DNA from: RGIG250 sp964540025
GTDB taxonomy: Bacteria > Bacillota > Negativicutes > Selenomonadales > Selenomonadaceae
Reading direction: 5' to 3'
DNA: 8,913 nucleotides
NCBI GenBank assembly: GCA_964540025.1
Contig: CAZIKQ010000062.1
Location: forward strand, 1 to 8,913
A model generated the notes under the pieces. That model saw nothing but the letters and a program-made list of their open reading frames with translations, ran no database searches and had not been told where the DNA came from. Both the position numbers and the translations under genes were made by a program. The stretch's first letter is position 1. Every line of letters starts with the position of its first letter. Shown piece after piece: positions 1 through 6,186 of the stretch.

Positions 1-22
1 CTCATGCGCACCTACAGGGGAG
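1..22 (+). repeat. Left-edge intergenic repeat, copy 1 (partial)
   Basis: The 12-mer CCTACAGGGGAG at 11-22 recurs exactly at 143-154, in the same orientation and 132 bp away. The flanks differ, and this copy lacks the left CCCC arm, so it looks like a truncated version of the palindromic repeat at 131-175. The window starts here, so its true left end is not visible. It is most likely an intergenic palindromic element with no coding function. Confidence 0.45.
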
Positions 23-184
23 CCAAGGGGTAAAGTGGCCTTTGTCGACAGTCTGGGCTTCCCTCGAGCGAAGCTGACTGAAGGGTGGAATGACAAGCCT
101 TTCAACCTTACCTGTTGTTCCTCCGCCCTAACGGGCGCATCCCCTACAGGGGAGGCTTTCAGGGGGCTCGCCTTTAGCTGGTAG
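2..184 (+). other. Open frame running in from the left edge, doubtful coding
   Basis: One frame is open from the window edge to a TAG at 182-184 (60 codons), with no convincing internal start or ribosome binding site. The two CCTACAGGGGAG repeats lie 132 bp (44 codons) apart, so both are read in this frame as PTGE. It could be the 3' end of a short hypothetical gene beginning outside the window. The repeat content and lack of any recognisable domain make it more likely an open frame inside a non-coding repeat. I recognise no protein family. Confidence 0.15.
131..175 (+). repeat. Palindrome-containing intergenic repeat, copy 2
   Basis: The core CCCCTACAGGGG at 141-152 is an inverted repeat, followed by AGGCTTT and, a little further on, CTCGCC. 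The reverse complement of 8871-8913 shows the same pattern: TCCCCTANAGGGGAGG, then CTTT, then CTCGCC. A second small hairpin, GCCC-TAAC-GGGC (125-136), lies immediately upstream. Together these resemble a folded extragenic palindromic element. It sits between whatever lies to the left and the antiporter operon, and might act as a transcript-end or mRNA-stability structure. That role is inference. Confidence 0.6.
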
Positions 185-260
185 GAGCTTGTATTTCCAG
201 CGCGTTTATTCCAGCAGGTTCCGCTGCTTGCGTCTTGCAGATGGGACATCTTTTCGTCGT

Positions 261-277
261 TATAAAATTCTTATCAT
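261..277 (+). promoter_or_regulatory. Weak candidate promoter for the antiporter operon
   Basis: Two -10-like hexamers lie just upstream of the first gene: TATAAA at 261-266 and TATCAT at 272-277. Neither has a good -35 at 16-18 bp. TTGCAG at 235-240 is 20 bp before the first, which is too far. The region is locally AT-rich compared with its surroundings. If the first box is used, transcription would start near 273 and leave only a short leader before the proposed start at 292. The operon could also be transcribed from outside the window. Confidence 0.25.
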
Positions 278-291
278 TGAGGATGGTTGCC

Positions 292-894
292 GTGGAAGCA
301 GAAACAAGGAAATCTGATTGCGGGGTAGTGGGCTCTCCGATGGTTCACAAGGGATTCATGGTGGTGGCGCTGTTCCTGTTCTGGTATGTTCTGTCAGGCA
401 GGTCGGACGCGAAGTTTCTCATATACGGGGCCATAACGGCAGTGGTAACGACAATGATTACCTATCCGCTGCTGCTGGTGCCGAATCGGAGCCGGACCAG
501 GCGCTACTTCGTCTTCGGGGTCAGTCCTCTGAAGGGACTCAGATATTTTTTCTGGCTCATGTACCAGCTGGTAACGGCCAATATCGACGTGCTGCTGGCT
601 ACCACCGATCAGGAGCTGGCCATCGATCCAAGGGTACTGAAATTCCGCTTTACCGCCGACAATCCGGTAGCGTCGGTGGTGCTGGCCAACTCCATTACCC
701 TGACGCCGGGCACCGTCACCATGGATGTGACAAACGACGGGATTTACACCATCCACGCCCTGACCCCGGGAGCGGCGGAGGGTATAAGGTCCGGCGATTT
801 CCCGGCTCATGTGGCCCGCCTTTTCGATGAGGAAAATGATTTTCTCCTCATTGATGACGGTTCTGATATGGAAGTAAAGGAGGAGCAGGAATGA
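292..894 (+). CDS. mrpE: Mrp/MBH-type cation:proton antiporter subunit E (MrpE, MbhA-like)
   Basis: Small membrane subunit of the Mrp complex, first gene of the operon. From the proposed GTG start it is 200 residues. It has two N-terminal membrane helices (about 22-62), an amphipathic or membrane segment around 80-104, then the MrpE signature ANSITLTPGTVTMDV at 132-146 followed by IHAL at 154-157. The C-terminus is a short acidic soluble tail. The start is uncertain. GTG 292 has GAGG at 279-282 with 9-nt spacing. ATG 340 gives 184 residues, closer to the usual length of about 160, but has only a weak GTGGG upstream. TTG 235 and ATG 241 lack a site and lie upstream of the candidate -10 boxes. 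The last four bases overlap the next gene as ATGA. Family assignment is very secure; the N-terminus is not. Confidence 0.9.
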   Translation: MEAETRKSDCGVVGSPMVHKGFMVVALFLFWYVLSGRSDAKFLIYGAITAVVTTMITYPLLLVPNRSRTRRYFVFGVSPLKGLRYFFWLMYQLVTANIDVLLATTDQELAIDPRVLKFRFTADNPVASVVLANSITLTPGTVTMDVTNDGIYTIHALTPGAAEGIRSGDFPAHVARLFDEENDFLLIDDGSDMEVKEEQE

Positions 895-1154
895 ACGCCA
901 TTTTCATAACCGTGATGGTAACGGTTATCTTCATTATCGCCTCCATGCTGCAGCGGCTGTTTCAGGGGCCCACGGTTTACGACCGGATGAACAGTCTGGG
1001 GGTCATTGGAGCGGATACAATCCTCCTGCTGATCCTTTTCGGCTATGTGGACGGAAGGCCGGATATGTACGTTGACATCGGTATTTCTTACGCCATGCTG
1101 GGCTTTGTGGGCTCGGTTATTCTGGCGAAGTTCCTGGGGGGGAAGAAAGTATGA
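891..1154 (+). CDS. mrpF: Mrp-type antiporter subunit F (MrpF, MbhB-like)
   Basis: An 87-residue protein with three membrane helices, the usual MrpF size. Visible signatures are RLFQGPTVYDR (22-32), matching the conserved RxxxGPTxxDR loop, and DIGISYAMLGFVGSVILAKF (62-81), the conserved last helix of the family. It belongs to the small-subunit cluster (E, F, G) that packs together in Mrp and MBH structures. The ATG overlaps the MrpE stop (ATGA) and is preceded by AAGGAGGAG at 877-885, so the start is firm and coupled translation is likely. Confidence 0.95.
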   Translation: MNAIFITVMVTVIFIIASMLQRLFQGPTVYDRMNSLGVIGADTILLLILFGYVDGRPDMYVDIGISYAMLGFVGSVILAKFLGGKKV

Positions 1155-1567
1155 TTTTCGGGATCAGCCTCGAGGAAATCCGGGTGGCCGTGGCGGGAAT
1201 CCTTCTGATTTCCGGACTGGTGTTTTTTATCGGCTCGGCTATCGGTATGCTGCGCCTGCCGGATTTCTACTGCCGCATTCATGCCTCGGGTAACAGTGAG
1301 ACTTTGGGCTCGATGCTTTCTTTTCTGGGGATGATGGTTTACGAGGGGGCCACTCTCACCAGCGTGAAGATTGCTTTCGTCTTCCTGCTGGTTTTCCTGG
1401 CGAACCCCATCGGCTCCCATATCCTGAGCAAGTCTGCCTACAAGTCGGGCCATCCCGTCTGGACGTTAAAGGCCAAGGATGCCGACCGGGCCATCGGGGC
1501 GCCGCCGAAGGGGCACAGCGCCGATGAGCCGGTCGGCAATCTGGATCAGCCGGAGGAGGAGAATTAA
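1151..1567 (+). CDS. mrpG: Mrp-type antiporter subunit G (MrpG, MbhC-like)
   Basis: A 138-residue protein with three membrane helices: about 10-32, 50-66 and 70-93. MrpG hallmarks are GMLRLPDFYCRIHASG (32-47), TLG (51-53) and NPIGSHILSKSA (85-96). In this family the segment lines the small-subunit bundle next to MrpE and MrpF. The start overlaps the MrpF stop as ATGA, with a G-rich site GGGGGGAAG upstream. Residues from about 102 onward form a hydrophilic tail ending in an acidic PEEEN. This makes the protein somewhat longer than a minimal MrpG of about 110-120 residues. The gene ends in TAA directly abutting the next ATG. Confidence 0.94.
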   Translation: MIFGISLEEIRVAVAGILLISGLVFFIGSAIGMLRLPDFYCRIHASGNSETLGSMLSFLGMMVYEGATLTSVKIAFVFLLVFLANPIGSHILSKSAYKSGHPVWTLKAKDADRAIGAPPKGHSADEPVGNLDQPEEEN

Positions 1568-1810
1568 ATGCAGATATATCTCGTCGAAGCAGCGCTCCTC
1601 ATCATTCTCATCCTCATTACCTGCGCGGTGATCTTCTGCAAGGATATCCTGAGCGCCGCCATAATCTACAGCGCTTTCAGCTTTTGCGCCGTGCTGCTGT
1701 ATCTGATGATGGGTTCTCCCGATGTGGCCTTTACAGAAGCGGTCATCGGTACTATTTCAACGATCTTCTTCGTGGCGTCCCTGAAGAAGATAGACAGGTG
1801 GTGCGAATAA
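1568..1810 (+). CDS. mbhD: MbhD-like subunit (DUF4040; split MrpA C-terminal domain, part 1)
   Basis: An 80-residue protein with three membrane helices corresponding to the MbhD domain. In Bacillus-type Mrp this is fused to the C-terminus of MrpA; in archaeal MBH it is a separate gene. The diagnostic motif is MMGSPDVAFTEAVIGT (47-62), matching the G(A/S)PDxAxTEAxVG consensus, including the membrane glutamate E57. In MBH and Mrp structures this region lies at the interface between the antiporter-like subunit and the small-subunit cluster, where the ion path is proposed. The ATG follows the MrpG stop with no gap; GGAGGAGG at 1552-1559 serves it. The symbol follows MBH nomenclature and does not imply a hydrogenase. 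Confidence 0.9.
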   Translation: MQIYLVEAALLIILILITCAVIFCKDILSAAIIYSAFSFCAVLLYLMMGSPDVAFTEAVIGTISTIFFVASLKKIDRWCE

Positions 1811-2133
1811 TGCGGGGGTTAGTTGCAGTTATCCTGGCGGTGATTACCGCCACCTTCTGTTCGGTGGTTTCCAACCTGCCGCCCATCGGCGACGCCGGCT
1901 CGGCGCCGAACCGGCACGTGACGCCGACCTATATCGAGCGGAGCGCTGAGGATACCGGCTCGCCGAATATCGTCACCGGCGTCATCATCGATTACCGCGG
2001 CTTTGATACGATGTGGGAAACCTCGGTTATGTTTCTGGCCGGTCTTACCACGGTGCTGGTCCTCACCCGGAACCCGGTTGGCCGCCGGCCGGAGGAGGAG
2101 GACGTGGCAGAAGAGGGGGCGGTGATAAAATGA
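1810..2133 (+). CDS. mbhE: MbhE-like subunit (split MrpA C-terminal domain, part 2)
   Basis: A 107-residue protein equivalent to MbhE, the last domain of fused MrpA. It has an N-terminal helix (about 3-22), an external loop, then YIERSAEDTG (41-50) and the signature NIVTGVIIDYRGFDTMWE (53-70) leading into a second helix (about 72-86). The tail is charged. The family uses DYRGFDTxxE as its most conserved stretch. The start is ATG 1810, overlapping the previous stop as TAATG, with AGGTGG at 1796-1801 about 8 nt upstream. The longer open frame beginning at 1684 runs through mbhD out of frame and is not the real start. It ends with ATGA shared with mrpB. Confidence 0.9.
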   Translation: MRGLVAVILAVITATFCSVVSNLPPIGDAGSAPNRHVTPTYIERSAEDTGSPNIVTGVIIDYRGFDTMWETSVMFLAGLTTVLVLTRNPVGRRPEEEDVAEEGAVIK

Positions 2134-2591
2134 TCAAGCTGAAGGATCCCTTCGGAGGGATCATCCTCAATGTGGCTTTCCGGGCGCTGGTTCCCTTCAC
2201 CATCGTCTACGGTATTTACGTCCTCTGTCTCGGCGAGTTTTCCCCGGGGGGCGGTTTCCAGGCCGGGGCGCTGCTTTCGGTGGGGATCCTCCTTTCCCGT
2301 CTCATTCTGGGCAGTGACGCCAGGTTCAACGTGGCGGGGCGGACTTCCATCATCATGGCCGGGTTGGGGACTTTTCTGTACGCCTTTACCGGTTGGCTGA
2401 CCATCTTCGGCGGGGCGGATTATTTCCTGGATTACAACTACATGCCGGTCCATTTGGAGCCAGCCCACGAGATGCACGCGCTGGCGATATTTATGATTGA
2501 AATTGGTGTGGCCATCTGCGTCATGATGACGATCATCAATCTCTTGGATTCGATTGTGAAAATGGGGGATGACGATGGACGTACTGAATGA
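2130..2591 (+). CDS. mrpB: Mrp-type antiporter subunit B (MrpB, MbhF-like)
   Basis: A 153-residue protein with four membrane helices, the MnhB/MrpB family. Diagnostic features are FSPGGGFQAGALL (37-49), the conserved HxPGGGFQAG-type motif, and EIGVAICVMMTI (124-135) in the last helix. A histidine-rich loop, PVHLEPAHEMH (106-116), precedes that helix. The start at ATG 2130 overlaps the MbhE stop (ATGA) and is preceded by GAGGGGG at 2113-2119. The open frame upstream to 2013 overlaps mbhE and is not supported. The 3' end overlaps mrpC by 17 nt, the longest overlap in the operon. Confidence 0.93.
   Translation: MIKLKDPFGGIILNVAFRALVPFTIVYGIYVLCLGEFSPGGGFQAGALLSVGILLSRLILGSDARFNVAGRTSIIMAGLGTFLYAFTGWLTIFGGADYFLDYNYMPVHLEPAHEMHALAIFMIEIGVAICVMMTIINLLDSIVKMGDDDGRTE
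2564..2568 (+). promoter_or_regulatory. Ribosome binding site deciding the mrpC start
   Basis: GGGGG at 2564-2568 lies inside the end of mrpB. It is 6 nt before ATG 2575 but touches the alternative ATG 2569. A spacing of 6 favours 2575 as the mrpC start. Confidence 0.55.
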
Positions 2592-2949
2592 GTTTTTGAA
2601 AACCAGAGGAATTTACTCCCTGGTCATGGTGCTGTTCTTCCTGGGAGTTTACGGAATGGTCCTCAGCAAGAATTACATGAAAAAGCTGATGGCCATGAAT
2701 GTCATGCAGGTGGCCGTCATCTATTTCTATCTGTGCTTCGCTCAAAAGGACGGGGCGATGATACCGATTCAGAACGGCATCACCACCAATCCCGACGCCT
2801 ATATCAACCCGCTTCCCCACGGCCTGATGCTTACGGCCATCGTGGTCAGCCTGGGTACTACCGGCGTGGCCATCGGGCTTTTGATGCGCATTAAGGATAT
2901 GTACGGCTCGGTAGAGGAACCAGAGGTACTTAGGAGGGCCAGCCAATGA
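2575..2949 (+). CDS. mrpC: Mrp-type antiporter subunit C (MrpC, MbhG-like; NuoK homologue)
   Basis: A 124-residue protein with three membrane helices, homologous to NuoK of complex I. Helix 1 covers about 12-31, helix 2 about 36-56 and helix 3 about 82-104. The signature is NPLPHGLMLTAIVVSLGTTGVAIGL (78-102, described by ends), matching the DPLPQALVLTAIVI consensus of MrpC. In Mrp complexes this subunit bridges the MrpD antiporter-like subunit and the rest of the complex. A hydrophilic tail follows helix 3. ATG 2575 is preferred on ribosome-site spacing; ATG 2569 would add two residues. The stop overlaps the next start (ATGA). Confidence 0.93.
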   Translation: MDVLNEFLKTRGIYSLVMVLFFLGVYGMVLSKNYMKKLMAMNVMQVAVIYFYLCFAQKDGAMIPIQNGITTNPDAYINPLPHGLMLTAIVVSLGTTGVAIGLLMRIKDMYGSVEEPEVLRRASQ

Positions 2950-4439
2950 GTCAGCACGCTCCTGTTTTCATCGTTCTTCTGCCCCTTACCGCTTCCCTGC
3001 TCTGTATGCTGTTCAGTAAAATCTGCCGCAATCTGGGGTCTTATGTTGTCATCGCCTCCATCGCCGGCTCTCTGGCCAGCGCGGTTACGGTGCTGAACCG
3101 GGTGGTGGCTTCCGGCGGGAAGGCCATCCACTATACCATGGGGGGCTGGATGCCGCCTATCGGCATCGAGTTTGTCCTCGATCCCCTGAACAGCGTTCTG
3201 CTGGTGCTCATCACCTTTATTTCATTGCTGGTTTCCCTCTATGGACTGCCCTTTGTAAAGGATGAGGACTGGCTCCATGTGGGTGGGTACTACACTCTTT
3301 TTGGTCTGCTTACCGTAGGGCTTTGCGGCATGATTGCCACCGGCGACGTGTTCAACCTTTATGTTTTCCTGGAGATCATGTCCCTGTCCGGCTATGGACT
3401 CATCGCCCTGGGGGGTAAAAAGTCCATGCTGGCGGCCTTTCGGTATCTCCTTATCGGAACCATCGGCGCGTCCCTTTACCTGCTGGGGGTCGGTTACCTC
3501 TACGCCATGACCGGTACCCTGAACATGGCGGATCTGGGGGTTCTCATCGGACAGCATATCAATTCCCCGCTGTTTGCCATGGCGGTGGGCTGTCTCATCA
3601 TCGGCTTCGGTATCAAGATGGCCCTGTTCCCCCTCCACGGGTGGCAGCCTGATGCTTACACCTTCAGCCATCCCGGGGCGGCGGCGTTCATCGCCGGGTG
3701 CATGAGCAAGGCTCCTGCCTACGCCATGATCCGCTTCGTGTACTACATTTTCCAGGTGGACAATCCGGTGATGCGGTCGACCCTTGATATAATCGGCATT
3801 CTGGGGGTGGGCGGTATGCTCATCGGTTCCGTCATGGCTCTGGCCATGCGGGACTTCCGCCGGATGCTGGCTTATTCCTCTGTAGCTCAGATCGGCTACA
3901 TTGCCATGGGCGTTTCCATGGGGAATATGTACGGCTTCATCGGGGCGGTACTCCACATGATCAACCATGCACTCATGAAGAGCGGTCTGTTCCTGGTCAT
4001 CGGCGGCATCATTTACCGCTTCGGGGTGGTTCACATCTTCCGGCTGGGAGGAATGAACAAGAAGCTGACGATTTCTACCATTACGCTGGTGCTCTGCGCC
4101 CTGTCCATGATCGGCCTGCCGCCGACGGCAGGGTTCTTCAGCAAATGGTACCTGATGCTGGGGGCCTGGACCAGCCAGCATTATTTCTATATGCTGGTGC
4201 TGGTCATCAGCTCCCTGCTGAATGCCATTTACTTCTTCCGCATCATTGAGCAGATGTTCGTCCAGAAGGATGCCAGCCTGCCTATCTTTCATCCCCACAA
4301 GGGTAAGCTGGGGCTGCCGGCGCCCATGGCGATACCCCTGGCGGTCATCGGTCTCACCGTCCTCTTCCTGGGCTGGTACAGCGCGGATATTATCAATGGC
4401 ATTTTGAAGCTTGGTTTGCCGGAGGTGTTCCTGAGATGA
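2946..4439 (+). CDS. mrpD: Mrp-type antiporter-like subunit D, paralogue 1 (MrpD/MbhH-like; NuoL/M/N superfamily)
   Basis: A 497-residue polytopic protein (about 14 helices) of the proton-translocating antiporter-like superfamily. The functional charges expected in MrpD are visible: E143 in TM5 (VFLEIMSLSGYG), K224 in TM7 (GIKMALFPLHGW), K255 in TM8 (MSKAPAYAMIR), the H337-H341-K345 cluster (HMINHALMK), and K400 in TM12 (GFFSKW). GDVFNLYVFLE (133-143) is typical of MrpD/MbhH. It is expected to carry one proton half-channel in the inner membrane. The start overlaps the mrpC stop (ATGA) with AGGAGGG at about 2933-2939 upstream. Its position after B and C matches mbhH in the archaeal order, so this is the most likely true MrpD. 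Confidence 0.95.
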   Translation: MSQHAPVFIVLLPLTASLLCMLFSKICRNLGSYVVIASIAGSLASAVTVLNRVVASGGKAIHYTMGGWMPPIGIEFVLDPLNSVLLVLITFISLLVSLYGLPFVKDEDWLHVGGYYTLFGLLTVGLCGMIATGDVFNLYVFLEIMSLSGYGLIALGGKKSMLAAFRYLLIGTIGASLYLLGVGYLYAMTGTLNMADLGVLIGQHINSPLFAMAVGCLIIGFGIKMALFPLHGWQPDAYTFSHPGAAAFIAGCMSKAPAYAMIRFVYYIFQVDNPVMRSTLDIIGILGVGGMLIGSVMALAMRDFRRMLAYSSVAQIGYIAMGVSMGNMYGFIGAVLHMINHALMKSGLFLVIGGIIYRFGVVHIFRLGGMNKKLTISTITLVLCALSMIGLPPTAGFFSKWYLMLGAWTSQHYFYMLVLVISSLLNAIYFFRIIEQMFVQKDASLPIFHPHKGKLGLPAPMAIPLAVIGLTVLFLGWYSADIINGILKLGLPEVFLR

Positions 4440-5944
4440 CGATAGTTGACGCCCGGCCCTTCCTGGCTGTAGGTATATCCCTGGCGGCGGCCATCCTGAT
4501 TTCCTTCAGCCGCCGCTGGCCAAATATTCGCGAAACCTGGAGCGCCATTGCCTCCATCGGGAAATTCGGCATCATCCTGTCCATGCTGCCGGGAGTTCTG
4601 GCGGGTGACGTCTATACCTACACCCTCTGCCAGCTGACGGATACTGTGGGCTTTACCCTCCGCACCGACCCGGCGGGCATGATATTTGCCGTGCTGGCTT
4701 CCCTGCTGTGGGTTCCCATGAACTTTTACTCCATCGGCTATATGCGCTGCAATCAGGAGCGGGAGCAGACCGGCTACTTCGCCGCCTTTGCCCTCTGCAT
4801 GAGCGCCGTCATGGGTATCGCCATGGCGGAAAACCTGCTCACCTTCTTCGTGTTCTACGAGCTGCTGACCCTGGCCAGCTATCCGCTGGTTCTTCATAAA
4901 AGAAATCAGGAGGCCCTCTCCGCCAGCCGGAAATACCTGATCTACACCCTGATTTCCGGTCAGCTGTTTTTGGTGGGCATCGTGGCGGTTTACTGTATTG
5001 CCGGGACCATGAGCTTCACTCCGGGCGGCTTCCTGAACGCCGGGATGGCTCCCCGCTGGGCCCTCCAGGGAATTTTCGTGCTGATGATTTTGGCGGGCTC
5101 CGTAAAGGCGGCGGTGATGCCCCTCCACGGCTGGCTCCCGGCGGCTATGATCGCTCCCACGCCGGTATCGGCCCTGCTCCACGCGGTGGCCGTGGTAAAG
5201 ACCGGCGTTTTCAGCGTGCTCCGCATAATCGGCTTCGTCTTCGGGCCCCAGCTCTTGGCGGAGATCAACATCATTGATTTCGTGTCTTGGACGGCGGCCG
5301 GTACAATGCTGGTGTCCTCCCTCATCGCCATCCGTCAGGATCACCTGAAGCGGCGGCTGGCTTTCTCCACTATCGGCCAGCTTTCCTACATCGTGCTGGG
5401 AGCGTCTCTCCTGTCGCCGCTGGCGGTGAAGGGCGCCTACCTTCATCTGGTGGCCCACGCCGTCATGAAGATCACCCTCTTTATGTGCGCCGGTCTCATC
5501 ATTGCCCGTACCCACCGCAACAATATCAGCGAGCTGTACGGCATCGGGAAAAAGCTGCCGGTGACCATGGCCTGCTTTACCGTCGCTTCCCTTGGGATCG
5601 CCGGGGTTCCCTTTATCGTGGGCTTCGTCAGCAAGTACAATCTGGCCCTGGGAGCCCTGCAAGCCGGAAAGCCCCTCTATGTGCTGGTCTGGGTGGCCTC
5701 CGCTATTCTGGCGGCGGCTTATCTCCTGCCGGTGTGCCAGATGGCCTACTTCCGGAAGGATCCTGAGGAAAAATTCCGAAAGTATGGGGCTCACAGCAAC
5801 TTAATGCTGGTTCCCATCTGCGTTACCACCATTATCGCCGTTCTTCTGGGAATCGTTCCGGATATCTACCCGCACTTCTACGAGCTGGCTGACATGGCGG
5901 CCAAGGCTATATGTGCCGGATGGACGGCAGGGGGGTGGCAGTAA
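4436..5944 (+). CDS. Mrp-type antiporter-like subunit D, paralogue 2 (NuoL/M/N superfamily)
   Basis: A 502-residue polytopic membrane protein, second of three antiporter-like subunits in the operon. It retains all expected proton-path charges at nearly the same positions as paralogue 1: E142 (FYELLTLASYP), K224 (GSVKAAVMPLHGW), H249 and K255 (LLHAVAVVKTG), H337-H341-K345 (HLVAHAVMK) and K400 (GFVSKY). The LHGWLPAAMIAPTPVSALLHA stretch (230-250) is closer to the NuoL/NuoM consensus than the matching region of paralogue 1, so the two are old paralogues and not a recent duplication. The start overlaps the previous stop (ATGA), with GGAGGTG at 4421-4427. It could fill the role of the ND5-like N-terminal part of MrpA, which is otherwise missing. 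I leave the symbol blank because the numbering of these paralogues is not standardised. Confidence 0.92.
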   Translation: MTIVDARPFLAVGISLAAAILISFSRRWPNIRETWSAIASIGKFGIILSMLPGVLAGDVYTYTLCQLTDTVGFTLRTDPAGMIFAVLASLLWVPMNFYSIGYMRCNQEREQTGYFAAFALCMSAVMGIAMAENLLTFFVFYELLTLASYPLVLHKRNQEALSASRKYLIYTLISGQLFLVGIVAVYCIAGTMSFTPGGFLNAGMAPRWALQGIFVLMILAGSVKAAVMPLHGWLPAAMIAPTPVSALLHAVAVVKTGVFSVLRIIGFVFGPQLLAEINIIDFVSWTAAGTMLVSSLIAIRQDHLKRRLAFSTIGQLSYIVLGASLLSPLAVKGAYLHLVAHAVMKITLFMCAGLIIARTHRNNISELYGIGKKLPVTMACFTVASLGIAGVPFIVGFVSKYNLALGALQAGKPLYVLVWVASAILAAAYLLPVCQMAYFRKDPEEKFRKYGAHSNLMLVPICVTTIIAVLLGIVPDIYPHFYELADMAAKAICAGWTAGGWQ

Positions 5945-6186
5945 TGGATAAGAAAAAGGCTTACGCAATCTGCATAATCTTCATCATTATCGGCTGCGCC
6001 GCGGAAATCGCTTTTTGTCCCGGCCACGGCGAAAGCCCGGCCTGGTGGCCCCTGCCCTTCGGAGTCGCCGCCGGCCTCGGGTTCTTCGGCTGCTGGATCC
6101 TGATTATCCTTGCCAAGCTGATAATGGCTCCGCTGCTCCAAAAGGACCCGGATTACTACGATGAGGGAGGTGAGGAGGATGACTGA
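5944..6186 (+). CDS. Small two-helix membrane protein of the Mrp-type operon
   Basis: An 80-residue protein with a short lysine-rich start (MDKKK), helix 1 at about 6-25, a loop with PAWWPLPFG (32-40), helix 2 at about 41-63, and a strongly acidic tail DPDYYDEGGEEDD (68-80). ATG 5944 overlaps the stop of the preceding gene (TAATG) and has GGGGGTGG just upstream. The longer frame from 5911 would lie inside the previous gene. Positive-inside reasoning puts both termini in the cytoplasm. From memory, similar proteins ending in a DYYD-like acidic tail sit between antiporter paralogues in other Mrp-like operons, but no function is assigned to them. It is probably an assembly or accessory subunit binding one of its two large neighbours; this is inference. 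Confidence 0.85.
   Translation: MDKKKAYAICIIFIIIGCAAEIAFCPGHGESPAWWPLPFGVAAGLGFFGCWILIILAKLIMAPLLQKDPDYYDEGGEEDD
6164..6171 (+). promoter_or_regulatory. Ribosome binding site deciding the start of antiporter paralogue 3
   Basis: AGGGAGGT at 6164-6171 is a near-perfect Shine-Dalgarno site 7 nt before ATG 6179. The in-frame ATG 6161 lies upstream of this site, so 6179 is the better start. Confidence 0.8.

Noticed and set aside
1..175. Left-edge repeats as a CRISPR array
   Set aside because: There are only two short direct copies 132 bp apart with unequal flanks, and no regular spacing or spacers.
1..291. tRNA, riboswitch or small RNA in the upstream region
   Set aside because: I could not find a cloverleaf or any recognisable riboswitch core. 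The small hairpins belong to the palindromic repeat.
3222..4298. Minus-strand open frame of 358 codons opposite paralogue 1
   Set aside because: A compositional shadow of the plus-strand MrpD coding sequence with no recognisable motif.
4289..5794. Long minus-strand open frame of 501 codons opposite antiporter paralogues 1 and 2
   Set aside because: It lies antisense to two well-supported genes, has a His/Gln/Asp/Gly-rich low-complexity composition typical of antisense of GC-rich membrane genes, and has no domain.
4436..5944. Paralogue 2 as a recent tandem duplication of paralogue 1
   Set aside because: Key residues align, but the surrounding sequence differs widely, especially in the TM7-TM8 segment, so any duplication is ancient.
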